Shown here: positions 41,399 through 50,102 of the stretch, piece after piece | Numbering within the stretch: position 1 is the first letter of the stretch | How the letters are laid out: every line of letters starts with the position of its first letter | Source: Lachnospiraceae bacterium | GTDB lineage: Bacteria; Bacillota; Clostridia; Lachnospirales; Lachnospiraceae | DNA length: 64,000 nt | NCBI GenBank assembly: GCA_024695665.1 | Contig: JAILHT010000088.1 | Span: 1 to 64,000 of the forward strand | Direction: 5' to 3' | Notes under the pieces: generated by a model | Told to the model about the DNA's origin: nothing | The model's database searches: none | The model's input: only the letters and a program-made list of their open reading frames with translations | Position numbers and translations under genes: made by a program

Positions 41399-43783
41399 AT
41401 GAAGAGAAAAGCGATATCAGTACTTTTGATGGCATCGTTGACGGTAGGACTTATCTCCGGTTGCGGAACTGCATCAACTGCAGAATCGTCATCTGAGACA
41501 GAGACCGAGACAACGGAAGAAGCTTCCGAAACAGCAAGTGAAGACAGTGACGAAAGCCAAGCATCTTCCACTTCAGAAGTTGCGGACGCAGAACTGAAAG
41601 CTGAGATAGAGGAAGCACTTAATCTTGCAAACAATGAGGACCAGGAGTGGTCATATGACAGCAGCGCGGATGCGTGGGTTCTCTCCATAACACCTTACGT
41701 TTACAATCAGGAACTTCCGGATCAGCAGGGCGTATCTGTCTGCGTGCCCGGAGCATATGTGACCGGAATTGACACCGACGGTGACGGGGCAAGCGATGTT
41801 ACTGCAGCGGATTATACAGAGGCAGTAAAAGGATCGCTTGTGATCGATTATGAAGCAGAAGTTACAAGCACGAACGGACAGGTATATACAGCCGCAACGG
41901 CACCTATCATTTTGAATACCGGAGCAGCAGGATACGGTTCTCAGCAGAACTCACTCGCTTCCACAGAATATGCCGCTGAAGGATATATCAATGTATCATG
42001 CGGAAACAGAGGAAAACAGGATACGTATACAGACGAGGACGGCAATGAGGTATACACAGGTGATGCTCCAAGTTGTCTTTCAGATCAGAAGTCATGTGCT
42101 AGATTTATAAAATATAATATTTTGCTTGGAAACCTTCCGGGAAATACAGATTATCTTGTATCCACAGGTGGATCCGGCGGAGGAGCACATGCTGCAATGT
42201 TTGCCGCAACCTCAAACAGCGAGGACTTCTATGATTATCAGATAGAAGAAGGCGCTGTAGGTGTATATGCGACTGCAGACGGCGGATATACAACAACAGT
42301 TACAATCGACGGCGTAGATTATGAGATATCGGACGGAGCATGGGGATGTATCGCATACAGTGCAATCACCTCACTCGCTGAAGCGGATATGGCTATGGCA
42401 CTGGAGTATTATGTCGATGCGGATTATGATTTCAACACAGCTTTCCAGGCACAGATGGCAGAGTATCTCTCAGCTTCATACATGGAATATATAAATGATC
42501 AGAATCTCACTGTTGAAGAATCAGCGGTAGGCTTCGACTTAAACGGAGACGGGGATACAGACGATACAATAGAACTCACCATAGAATATGATGAGGAAAA
42601 ATATGCCGATACAAACGGATACGGCGGAACATATTTAGATCTTTACCTTGCAGAGTTCACATCAAATCTTCAGTGGTATCTCGACAATCTCGATTATGCT
42701 GAAGGATGGACATGGTTCGATGAGGACGGAAACGCACTTTCGGACGAAGAAGTTGCCAATATGACAACAGAGGATAAAGCAAAAGCATTCATAGAAGGAA
42801 GATATGCATCATCTTCATCATCAGAAGGAATGGGTGGCCCAGGCGGAGCAATGGGCGAAGGTGGCCCCGGAGGAGATATGTCTGAGATGGGCGAAGGCGG
42901 CCCCGGAGGAGATATGTCTGAGATGGGTGAAGGCGGACCTGATACAGATTCCGCAGAGATGAGCGAAGGTGCACCTGATACAGATTCTGCAGAAGTAACG
43001 GAAGTGGCAGCAGCAGACGAAGAGACAGAAAGTACGGATACAGAATCCGAAAACAAGGATATGGTTGTCGGAACCCCTGATGAGGGAACATCTCAGTCAG
43101 CCGGAAGCACAGTTGATTCCGCAAATTACTCTACTTACGAAGAGATGCTTGAGTCATATCAGAGCGATATAGCAGAGATAGAGGCAGGCGATGAGTACGG
43201 CAACAACATAGTTGAACTTTACAATCCACTCAATTACATCGGATCTGACGATGTTGACGCTCCTACATGGACAAGAATCGTAATGGGAGCAGCAGAGGGC
43301 GATATGTCAATGTTCTCATCACTTAATATGCAGATTGCATGGCTCAATGCCGGAACAGACTGCGAGATTGAATGGCAGTGGAACGGAGGACATGTTCCTT
43401 CAGAGACACTCGGAAATTCATTCTCACTCTACGTTGACCAGATGTACGGCGAGTATGTTGACGGAGCAGTAACAATTGAGAAACAGGCAGCTGAGAAGCA
43501 GACCGAAAACGGTGATGCTACGGAAGCTACCGGAACAGATATAAGCAGCTGGGTAAATTATGATGACATTTCAAATGTTTCGGTAACACTCGCAGATGCA
43601 GCTTCATACAGAACCGATGGAGCAAGCAAAGCAACACCTGGATTTGATGTTATGGATTACGGACAGGAAGATTATGTATTCGGAGACAGCGATTCCGATG
43701 CAAGACACTGGGATAAATATGTTCTCGAAGTACTTGAAGAGTATGCAGATGTATTGTCCGAACTTTTTAACAACAACAATTAA
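41399..43783 (+). CDS. Secreted lipoprotein alpha/beta-hydrolase (tannase/esterase-like) with tandem repeats
   Basis: 794-residue lipoprotein. The signal peptide ends at LISGC (Cys22), followed by an acidic Ser/Glu/Thr linker to about residue 65. An alpha/beta-hydrolase fold follows with nucleophile elbow GGSGGG (Ser259), candidate acid Asp635 in GAAEGDMSM and His665 in WNGGHVPSETLG. A large insertion (about residues 475-590) interrupts the fold and contains four 12-residue repeats ending in a Glu/Ser/Thr-rich stretch. The fold and VPSETLGNSF segment resemble tannase-like esterases, but the substrate is unknown. ATG 41399 has AAAGGAA upstream; an in-frame start at 41354 lies inside the promoter. 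Neighbours are the radical SAM pair and a two-component system. Confidence 0.85.
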   Translation: MKRKAISVLLMASLTVGLISGCGTASTAESSSETETETTEEASETASEDSDESQASSTSEVADAELKAEIEEALNLANNEDQEWSYDSSADAWVLSITPYVYNQELPDQQGVSVCVPGAYVTGIDTDGDGASDVTAADYTEAVKGSLVIDYEAEVTSTNGQVYTAATAPIILNTGAAGYGSQQNSLASTEYAAEGYINVSCGNRGKQDTYTDEDGNEVYTGDAPSCLSDQKSCARFIKYNILLGNLPGNTDYLVSTGGSGGGAHAAMFAATSNSEDFYDYQIEEGAVGVYATADGGYTTTVTIDGVDYEISDGAWGCIAYSAITSLAEADMAMALEYYVDADYDFNTAFQAQMAEYLSASYMEYINDQNLTVEESAVGFDLNGDGDTDDTIELTIEYDEEKYADTNGYGGTYLDLYLAEFTSNLQWYLDNLDYAEGWTWFDEDGNALSDEEVANMTTEDKAKAFIEGRYASSSSSEGMGGPGGAMGEGGPGGDMSEMGEGGPGGDMSEMGEGGPDTDSAEMSEGAPDTDSAEVTEVAAADEETESTDTESENKDMVVGTPDEGTSQSAGSTVDSANYSTYEEMLESYQSDIAEIEAGDEYGNNIVELYNPLNYIGSDDVDAPTWTRIVMGAAEGDMSMFSSLNMQIAWLNAGTDCEIEWQWNGGHVPSETLGNSFSLYVDQMYGEYVDGAVTIEKQAAEKQTENGDATEATGTDISSWVNYDDISNVSVTLADAASYRTDGASKATPGFDVMDYGQEDYVFGDSDSDARHWDKYVLEVLEEYADVLSELFNNNN
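42851..42994 (+). repeat. Tandem repeat, 4 x 36 nt, inside the hydrolase gene
   Basis: Units start at 42851, 42887, 42923 and 42959. They encode MGEGGPGGDMSE twice, then MGEGGPDTDSAE and MSEGAPDTDSAE. Units 1 and 2 differ by one silent base, indicating recent duplication. The units stay in frame, so copy-number change would alter only insertion length. Confidence 0.92.
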
Positions 43784-43813
43784 GCAATCAGGAAAACTTT
43801 CATATTAATAGAG

Positions 43814-43850
43814 CAGGAGAAACAGAAATATCTGTTTCTCCTGTTTTTTT
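43814..43850 (+). terminator. Intrinsic terminator after the hydrolase gene
   Basis: CAGGAGAAACAGA (43814-43826) pairs perfectly with TCTGTTTCTCCTG (43831-43843) around AATA, followed by seven Ts. Confidence 0.95.
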
Positions 43851-43866
43851 GGAGTATAATCTAATC

Positions 43867-44571
43867 ATGAAGAGCAGAATTTTGATCATAGAAGACGAAT
43901 TTAATCTAGCCGACATGATAAAGGATTGGTTTGAGGAAAAGGGTGTAAGTGTCGAGATAAGGACAGACGGAAACGAGGGGTATGCCTGCGCTCTAAGTGG
44001 AGATTATGACGCTATAATACTGGATGTCATGCTTCCGGGTATGGATGGTTTTTCCATATTAAAAATGCTAAAGGCAAATAATGTCGAGACACCGGTTCTT
44101 ATGCTGACTGCCAGGAGCGAGCTAAGAGACAAGTTAAAAGGATTCAAAGACGGAGCGTGCGACTATCTCACAAAGCCGTTTGCGATAGAGGAACTTGATG
44201 CCAGAGTCAACGTTATGCTGATGAGATACGGAGCGGATCGGAGAGGAACGAAAAGTGACGAAAACCATCTCGAATATGAGGATTTGATCCTTGATGTCGG
44301 AGGACATATCTTAAGATGCAAAGAAAAAAGAATTCAGCTTTCGCAAAAAGAGGCGAAACTTATGGAATATTTTATGAAGAATCACAATCAGGTTTTGTCA
44401 AAGGAACAGATTACAATAGCTATCTGGGGAGCGGATTGTGATGCTGAATACAATCATGAGGAAGTATATATTTCTTTCTTAAGGAAAAAACTCAAATACC
44501 TTGGCACTGACGTGAGAATCGAGACAGTCAGAGGAGCAGGCTATTACTTGAAAGAGACAACAGACAAATAA
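43867..44571 (+). CDS. OmpR-family response regulator
   Basis: 234-residue regulator with a receiver domain (Glu9/Asp10, phospho-Asp53 in LDVMLPG, Thr in LTARS, Lys in YLTKPF) and a C-terminal winged helix from about residue 140. ATG 43867 gives the canonical MKSRILIIEDE start. GGAG lies 12 bases upstream, and TATAAT (43855-43860) sits only 6 bases before the ATG, so a leaderless transcript is possible; otherwise expression is by readthrough of the terminator. It is followed 16 bases later by its kinase. Likely targets are the TTCA boxes at 41300-41335. Confidence 0.93.
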   Translation: MKSRILIIEDEFNLADMIKDWFEEKGVSVEIRTDGNEGYACALSGDYDAIILDVMLPGMDGFSILKMLKANNVETPVLMLTARSELRDKLKGFKDGACDYLTKPFAIEELDARVNVMLMRYGADRRGTKSDENHLEYEDLILDVGGHILRCKEKRIQLSQKEAKLMEYFMKNHNQVLSKEQITIAIWGADCDAEYNHEEVYISFLRKKLKYLGTDVRIETVRGAGYYLKETTDK

Positions 44572-44587
44572 TACAGAGGACCTGTGA

Positions 44588-45889
44588 ATGAGAACCAGAG
44601 AGACAAAAACAATCAGATATTTCAGATTGAAAACGGTGGCCATACTTTCGATTGCCTTTTTTGTTATGCTGACATTGCTTTTGTGTAATGTCGGATATAT
44701 GTATATGAAATCAAATCGTTATGACATAGAGCAACAGCTTGTAATGGAGATGGTCTATGGCCATGAGAATATGAGTTTTGCCATGTCCGAAAATAATGAA
44801 TCCGAGGAGGTGCCGAGCGAAGGGACTGATTTTTCTGAGGGACCGGAGGGGTCTGAAATCCCTAAAGAAAACGGTACATTCAGGGGAGGAGGCCTTCAGG
44901 AGTCCACGGTCGTGAGACGGGAAGACGGAGCATTCACCGTAAAAAAACTTCCGGAGAGCGGAAACTTTACGGAGGAGGAAGCAATAGCTCTGGCTGAGGA
45001 GATATTTGCAGACAAAAAGACCTCGGGAACGTACGGAAATTATATGTACATTTTTGATAATGTCGACAAGGCGCTTTGCCTTGCTTATGTAGATATATCG
45101 GAGGAGATAAGAAAGGAAAACGATTATTACAGGCGACTTGTTTTTTTGGGACTCGGTGTTCAACTTATATTCAGTCTCTTTGCATGGGTTTTGTCGAACT
45201 GGCTGGTGAAACCTTTTGAGAATGCGATGGAAAATCAGTCGGATTTTGTCTTGTCTGCGGGACATGAACTTAAGACACCGATGACGGTGATAAAAACCAG
45301 CCTCGAACTCATGGAAAAAGAGGGGATTACAAGTAAGTATCTCGGTTATGCGAAAACAGAAAACGAGAGAATGAGCTATCTGGTAACAAAACTTTTGGAT
45401 CTCTCAAAGATTGAGAACGGACAAGAGAGGATAAGGAAAGAAAAGATAAATCTTAGTGATTGTATAGAGGGGGCAGTGCTGCCGTTTGAGGCTATGGCTT
45501 ACGAGAACGGAGCAGACATGTCCTGCGATATACAGAGCAAAATATATGCTATGGCGGATGCGGAAAAAATCACCGAACTTGTCGGAATACTCACTGACAA
45601 TGCCATAAAGCACACCGAGGAAGGAAAAGAGATAGCAATAAAACTGCATTGTGATGGAAAACATGCCGTGCTCGATGTGAAAAATCAGGGCGATCCGATT
45701 GATGATGAGGACAGAGAAAAAATCTTCGAAAAGTTTTATCGGGTGGATAAAGCCAGAAACAGAGATGAGGGAAGATATGGCCTCGGTCTTGCAATAGCAA
45801 AGGAGATTGCAAAAAATCACGACGCTTCTATAGAGGTTGATTGCAAGGATGGATGGACGACATTTTCCGCGACATTTAAAGTCTTATAA
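44588..45889 (+). CDS. Sensor histidine kinase
   Basis: 433-residue membrane kinase. The first membrane segment (VAILSIAFFVMLTLLLCNVGYMYM) is followed by an extracellular domain of about 140 residues containing Glu/Ser/Gly-rich sequence and a segment around FTEEEAIALAEEIFADKKTSG. A second membrane segment (LVFLGLGVQLIFSLFAWVLS) leads to the dimerisation domain with H box SAGHELKTPMTV, N box LTDNAIKHT and G box YGLGLAIAK. All catalytic boxes are intact. Signal unknown; its neighbourhood suggests it senses an envelope state or product linked to the hydrolase and lipoprotein. Confidence 0.93.
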   Translation: MRTRETKTIRYFRLKTVAILSIAFFVMLTLLLCNVGYMYMKSNRYDIEQQLVMEMVYGHENMSFAMSENNESEEVPSEGTDFSEGPEGSEIPKENGTFRGGGLQESTVVRREDGAFTVKKLPESGNFTEEEAIALAEEIFADKKTSGTYGNYMYIFDNVDKALCLAYVDISEEIRKENDYYRRLVFLGLGVQLIFSLFAWVLSNWLVKPFENAMENQSDFVLSAGHELKTPMTVIKTSLELMEKEGITSKYLGYAKTENERMSYLVTKLLDLSKIENGQERIRKEKINLSDCIEGAVLPFEAMAYENGADMSCDIQSKIYAMADAEKITELVGILTDNAIKHTEEGKEIAIKLHCDGKHAVLDVKNQGDPIDDEDREKIFEKFYRVDKARNRDEGRYGLGLAIAKEIAKNHDASIEVDCKDGWTTFSATFKVL

Positions 45890-45943
45890 AATGTTATAGA
45901 ACTATTATAAAACGTTAAATTCTATAAAACGTGGAGGGTTTGT

Positions 45944-47635
45944 ATGGGAAGTAAGCTTAAGTATGAGGAATGGGTAAAAAACGTATCTGACGAATATTTG
46001 AAAAATGATCTTTTGAAAATACAGGATGACGATAATGAGATAGAGGAGAGATTTTATAAGAATCTGTCCTTTGGAACAGCCGGACTAAGAGGAAAAATAG
46101 GGGCCGGAACAAACAGGATGAACATACTTACCGTAGGAAAAGCCACACAGGGAATAGCGGATTTCATAGTATCTCACGGCAGCGAAGCTATGGAGAAAGG
46201 TGTTGTGATAGCGCACGATCCGAGACATTTCTCAAGGGAATTCTGTGAACTTGCGGCAGGAATATTTGCCGCAAATAATATAAAAGTATATGCATTTCCG
46301 AGCTTAAGAGCCACACCGGAGCTTGCGTATATGGTAAGGAGATTAAAAACCGTCTGCGGTATAAATATAACCGCCTCACACAATCCGAGGGAGTACAACG
46401 GATACAAGGCATATTGGGAGGACGGCTGCCAGGTGTCGACCGAGATTGCAGAGAGTATGACCGAGTGCATAGAAAAGGTGGATATATGGAACGACATAAA
46501 GACCTCGGACTTTGATATGCAGGTTAAGGCCGGGAAAGTGACAATTCTCGGAGAAGAGTACGACAAGGAGTATCTTAAACTTGTAGAAGATCTTGCGATT
46601 CACGAAGGTGATGAACTTGATCTTACAATCCCTCTTGTTTACACCCCGCTCAACGGATGCGGTTATCTGCCTTTCAAACAGATGCTTATTGACAGAGGAT
46701 TCAAAAATTGGAAGATAGTGGAGGAACAGAAGGATCCGGATCCTGATTTTTCGACAGTAGGATATCCGAATCCGGAGGATCCGAAGGCTTTTAAACTCAG
46801 CGAGGAATATGGCAAAAAGATGGGCGCGGAGCTTTTGATGGCAACCGATCCGGATGCTGACAGATTCGCAATTGAGATAAGGGATGACAGCGGAAATTAT
46901 ATCCCGCTAAACGGAAATCAGACCGGATATCTGCTTGTGAATTATATTCTTGAGGGGCACAAGAGTGCAGACACCCTGCCTAAAAAAGGGGCTATGGTAA
47001 AATCCATAGTGACCTCGACCTTGTCCACAATAATGGCTGAAGCATACGGGGTTAAAATGTTTGAGACACTCACAGGATTCAAAAATATCAGCGGAAAGAT
47101 CCCTTATCTTAAGGAGCATGGATATACATATCTTTTCGGATATGAGGAGTCGGTGGGATATGCGGCAAGTGAAAAGATAAGGGACAAAGACGGAATATCT
47201 GCAGGAATGCTTGTGGCCGAAGCTGCGGCATATTACAGAAAACAGGGAAAGACTCTCTGGGACGTGCTTCAGGAGATATACAAAAAATACGGATATTTTT
47301 CCGAGGAGGAACCGAATATTGTCCTCGATGGAATTGAGGGGGCAAAAAGAATTGATAGGATGATGAAATTCTTCAGGGAGAATATTCCTTCAGAGGTCGG
47401 AGGAATAAAAGTCTCCAAAGTAATTGATTACATTGATGGTTATGAGGATATTCCAAAACAAAATGCCATAAGGATATTCTTAGAGAACGGCAGTTGGTTT
47501 GCCATCCGACCGAGTGGTACGGAACCGAAGATCAAGTTTTATTTTTATGCCACGGCAGAAAACGGGGAAGAGGCCAAAACCATAAATGGCGCAATAAAGA
47601 AAGATATTATGGATCGCATTTATTCCGTTGAATAA
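45944..47635 (+). CDS. pgcA: Phosphoglucomutase/phosphomannomutase
   Basis: 563-residue alpha-D-phosphohexomutase interconverting hexose 1- and 6-phosphates. The active serine is Ser145 in TASHNPREYNGYK. The metal loop is DPDADRF, the sugar-binding GYEESVGY loop is in the third domain and the phosphate-binding RPSGTEPKIKFY lies near the C-terminus. Length and motifs match Bacillus PgcA. GGAGG precedes the ATG. Three ATAAAAYGT copies lie just upstream. Monocistronic as far as can be seen. Confidence 0.95.
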   Translation: MGSKLKYEEWVKNVSDEYLKNDLLKIQDDDNEIEERFYKNLSFGTAGLRGKIGAGTNRMNILTVGKATQGIADFIVSHGSEAMEKGVVIAHDPRHFSREFCELAAGIFAANNIKVYAFPSLRATPELAYMVRRLKTVCGINITASHNPREYNGYKAYWEDGCQVSTEIAESMTECIEKVDIWNDIKTSDFDMQVKAGKVTILGEEYDKEYLKLVEDLAIHEGDELDLTIPLVYTPLNGCGYLPFKQMLIDRGFKNWKIVEEQKDPDPDFSTVGYPNPEDPKAFKLSEEYGKKMGAELLMATDPDADRFAIEIRDDSGNYIPLNGNQTGYLLVNYILEGHKSADTLPKKGAMVKSIVTSTLSTIMAEAYGVKMFETLTGFKNISGKIPYLKEHGYTYLFGYEESVGYAASEKIRDKDGISAGMLVAEAAAYYRKQGKTLWDVLQEIYKKYGYFSEEEPNIVLDGIEGAKRIDRMMKFFRENIPSEVGGIKVSKVIDYIDGYEDIPKQNAIRIFLENGSWFAIRPSGTEPKIKFYFYATAENGEEAKTINGAIKKDIMDRIYSVE

Positions 47636-47652
47636 ATTTTATAAACTTTCTG

Positions 47653-47681
47653 TTGACAATTGCAATTTAATTGAGTACAAT
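47653..47681 (+). promoter_or_regulatory. OhrR-type operator within the thioredoxin operon promoter
   Basis: TTGACA (47653-47658), a 17-bp spacer and TACAAT (47676-47681) form a near-consensus promoter. The spacer holds the palindrome CAATTTAATTG (47663-47673), close to the OhrR box ACAATTNAATTGT. The operon's last gene encodes an OhrR-like repressor, so autoregulation is likely. TTGAGCTCAA (around 47698-47707) is a further perfect palindrome of unknown role. Confidence 0.7.
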
Positions 47682-47745
47682 TCATTTAACAAAACAAATT
47701 GAGCTCAACCAATATAACAGTCCTAATCGATACGGAGGATGAACA

Positions 47746-48615
47746 ATGGAAAGATACGATATAGCCGTAATAGGAACCGGTCCGGGGGGACTTGAAGCAG
47801 CAATAACAGCTAAAGTCAGAAATAAATCGGTTCTGGTACTTGGAAGCAAAGGTTCTTCCGAGAAAGTTTCAAAAGCTCACGAGGTTTTGAATTACCTCGG
47901 TTTACCAAATATAAAAGGTGACAAGATGGCGGAGGCCTTTTTGGACCATGCAAAACAGATGGGAGTAGAGATTACGGAGGACAGAGTAAATGCCGTATAC
48001 TCCATGGGAAAATATTTTGCAATCCAGGGTCACTCGGGCAATTACGAGGCAAGTTCGGTAATACTTGCAGTCGGAATGACAGCGATGAAGCCGTTGCCGG
48101 GAGAGACAGAACTCCTCGGAAGAGCAGTAAGCTACTGTGCCACTTGTGATGCGGCACTCTACAAGGGAAGACAGGCAATCATAGTTGCATATTCCAAAGA
48201 GGATGAGGAAGAGGCAGAGTTCCTCGCAGAGAGAGCCGACAAAGTATATTATCTTCCACAGTATGAATATGATGGAAATCTCAAAGACAATATCGAGGTG
48301 ACAAAAGGTGTGAAGCCTGTATCGGTAGAACTTGAGGAAGGAAAAGCGATTCTCAATACCGATGGAGAAAAATTTGTTGCCGACGGAGTATTCATACTCA
48401 GAGCACAGATAGCACCTTCGCAGCTTGTGCCGGGACTTGCTCTCGATGGAAATCATGTTGCGGTAGAGAGAAATATGGCTACAAATATAAAAGGATTGTT
48501 CGCCTGCGGAGATATCACAGGAACACCTTATCAGTATATAAAAGCAGCAGGAGAGGGAAATGTTGCAGCGCTGTCTGCGGTTTCTTATCTCAATGAACTC
48601 AAAAAATCAGAATAA
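47746..48615 (+). CDS. Thioredoxin reductase-like flavoprotein lacking an NADPH site (ferredoxin-type candidate)
   Basis: 289-residue flavin disulfide reductase. The FAD site is GTGPGGLEAA at the N-terminus and FACGDITGTPYQ at the C-terminus; the redox pair is Cys131/Cys134 in CATCDA. The second nucleotide domain is degenerate: the GGGNSA and HRR elements that bind NADPH are absent and the region reads IIVAYSKEDEEEA. The protein is also short. This matches ferredoxin-dependent flavin thioredoxin reductases described in Clostridium. Ferredoxin would fit this organism's PFL/Ech metabolism. Followed by trxA 27 bases later. Confidence 0.85.
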   Translation: MERYDIAVIGTGPGGLEAAITAKVRNKSVLVLGSKGSSEKVSKAHEVLNYLGLPNIKGDKMAEAFLDHAKQMGVEITEDRVNAVYSMGKYFAIQGHSGNYEASSVILAVGMTAMKPLPGETELLGRAVSYCATCDAALYKGRQAIIVAYSKEDEEEAEFLAERADKVYYLPQYEYDGNLKDNIEVTKGVKPVSVELEEGKAILNTDGEKFVADGVFILRAQIAPSQLVPGLALDGNHVAVERNMATNIKGLFACGDITGTPYQYIKAAGEGNVAALSAVSYLNELKKSE

Positions 48616-48642
48616 CTAACTATTTACAAGGAGGAAACAAAA

Positions 48643-48954
48643 ATGGTAAAAAAGATTAACAGTGATGAATACAACAAGAACTATAAGAATGGAGTTACAG
48701 TAATAGATTTCAATGCAACATGGTGCGGACCGTGCCAGATGCTCGCTCCTGTACTTGAGGAGATCTCTGAGGAACTCGCTGACAAGGCAAATTTTGTTGC
48801 AATTGACACAGATGACAACCAGGATCTTGCAAGAGAGTTCGGAATCATGAGCATTCCTGCAGTAGCTGTCGTAAAAGACGGTGTGAAGGTTGATATGAAT
48901 ATCGGATTTGTTCCTAAAGACGCATTGAAACAGTTCATCGAGAAGAATATATAA
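48643..48954 (+). CDS. trxA: Thioredoxin
   Basis: 103-residue thioredoxin with active site WCGPC (Cys28, Cys31), the cis-proline in MSIPAVAV and the Asp in the DFNATW strand. It is the natural partner of the reductase encoded directly upstream. GGAGG precedes the ATG. It probably supplies electrons to thiol peroxidases such as the Gpx-type protein at the window start. Confidence 0.97.
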   Translation: MVKKINSDEYNKNYKNGVTVIDFNATWCGPCQMLAPVLEEISEELADKANFVAIDTDDNQDLAREFGIMSIPAVAVVKDGVKVDMNIGFVPKDALKQFIEKNI

Positions 48955-48976
48955 GATATTTAAGAAGGAAGAAAAA

Positions 48977-49411
48977 ATGGGCGAGAATTTTGAATCACTT
49001 AAGTTATGTAACCAGTTATGTTTTCCACTGTATGCGTGTTCAAAGGAGATTGTAAAAAGATACAAACCGTTTCTTGATCCGATTGATCTCACATACACAC
49101 AGTACATTACAATGATGGTTGTGTGGGAAGAGAAAGAGATAACAGTAAAAGAACTCGGCGAAAAGCTTTTCCTTGATTCGGGCACACTTACGCCGGTGCT
49201 TAAAAAACTTGAGCAGAAGGGATTTGTCACAAGAAACAGATCCAAGGATGATGAGAGAAATCTCATTATCAATCTGACAGACGAAGGCGAAAAACTTAGA
49301 GAAAAGGCACTCAGTGTTCCGGAGAACATGGGTGGATGTATATGCTTGAAGCCGGATGAGGCAAAAACGTTATATGACCTTTTGTATAAAATTCTCGGAC
49401 AGATGGAATAA
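48977..49411 (+). CDS. ohrR: OhrR-like MarR family thiol-redox repressor
   Basis: 144-residue winged-helix repressor. Cys15 in NQLCFPLYA is at the same position as the peroxide-sensing Cys15 of Bacillus subtilis OhrR, and the YKPFLDPIDLTYTQY segment supplies the conserved tyrosines. Oxidation of this cysteine should release DNA. Further cysteines (Cys11 and a late GGCICL pair) could form disulfides as in two-Cys OhrR proteins. The gene lies at the end of a thioredoxin operon rather than next to ohr. A matching operator lies in the operon promoter. Confidence 0.9.
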   Translation: MGENFESLKLCNQLCFPLYACSKEIVKRYKPFLDPIDLTYTQYITMMVVWEEKEITVKELGEKLFLDSGTLTPVLKKLEQKGFVTRNRSKDDERNLIINLTDEGEKLREKALSVPENMGGCICLKPDEAKTLYDLLYKILGQME

Positions 49412-49425
49412 TTAGGATTCTTAAG

Positions 49426-49456
49426 GATGCACCTTTATTAAGGTGCATCTTTTTTT
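49426..49456 (+). terminator. Intrinsic terminator after ohrR
   Basis: GATGCACCT (49426-49434) pairs with AGGTGCATC (49441-49449), followed by seven Ts. Confidence 0.95.
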
Positions 49457-49575
49457 GTGTGGAATCGAGTGTGCATAAATTTGTCTGGTTACACAGGATT
49501 AGACTTGAATTGGGTAGTAGTAAAAAATACCAAAAATGGTATAATAAAAAGGATTGATTTTTTGGAGGTTACACC

Positions 49576-50091
49576 ATGGAGAAAGTTACTGTCAGAAGTC
49601 ATCTGAGAATGATTGACTGGAAAGAGAACTATGACAAAAATGTCATGGACGATGCGAGGGAGAACGCAAACAATTACCGTCCGTTGGACTGTTTTATAGG
49701 ACATTGGGATTCGCCTTCGGATTTCGTGTTCTGCTTTCACAAGGAATATGAATCAAAGGCACTTAGCATAGGAACGTATTTTCACGGACATATAGAGGCT
49801 TCTGATGAGGGATGTCTGGTGACCGGATATTTTTCAAAGAAAAAATCGGTAAATATCTTCTTTATATTGGGTGGAATGTTTACCATGCTTGTCGGACTTG
49901 TCGGACTGTATATCGGTGATGTACAGACTGCCATTGTAGGTTTTGTGCTCTGTGGTATTCTTGCACTCAACTATTTTATGACACCGAGCAGACAGAAGGA
50001 AAAAATAATAGAAAAACTTGAAGAGATATCATTTACGGATGATTATCATATATCAAAGGGAAAAGCAAAGAAATACAGAAAGAAAAAATAG
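49576..50091 (+). CDS. Hypothetical membrane protein, 171 residues
   Basis: No family recognised. Residues 1-95 are soluble and include HWDSPSDFVFCFHKEY. Two adjacent membrane segments (IFFILGGMFTMLVGLVGLYIG and AIVGFVLCGILALNYF) are separated by a short turn, and a basic tail ends KAKKYRKKK. Both termini are probably cytoplasmic. TGGAGG precedes the ATG. It is 11 bases upstream of the beta-glucosidase gene and may be cotranscribed, but no functional link is evident. Confidence 0.8.
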   Translation: MEKVTVRSHLRMIDWKENYDKNVMDDARENANNYRPLDCFIGHWDSPSDFVFCFHKEYESKALSIGTYFHGHIEASDEGCLVTGYFSKKKSVNIFFILGGMFTMLVGLVGLYIGDVQTAIVGFVLCGILALNYFMTPSRQKEKIIEKLEEISFTDDYHISKGKAKKYRKKK

Positions 50092-50102
50092 GGGGAGAAA
50101 AA

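Noticed and set aside
42851-42994. CRISPR-like array
   Set aside because: Units are contiguous without spacers and lie in frame in a coding region; it is a protein repeat.
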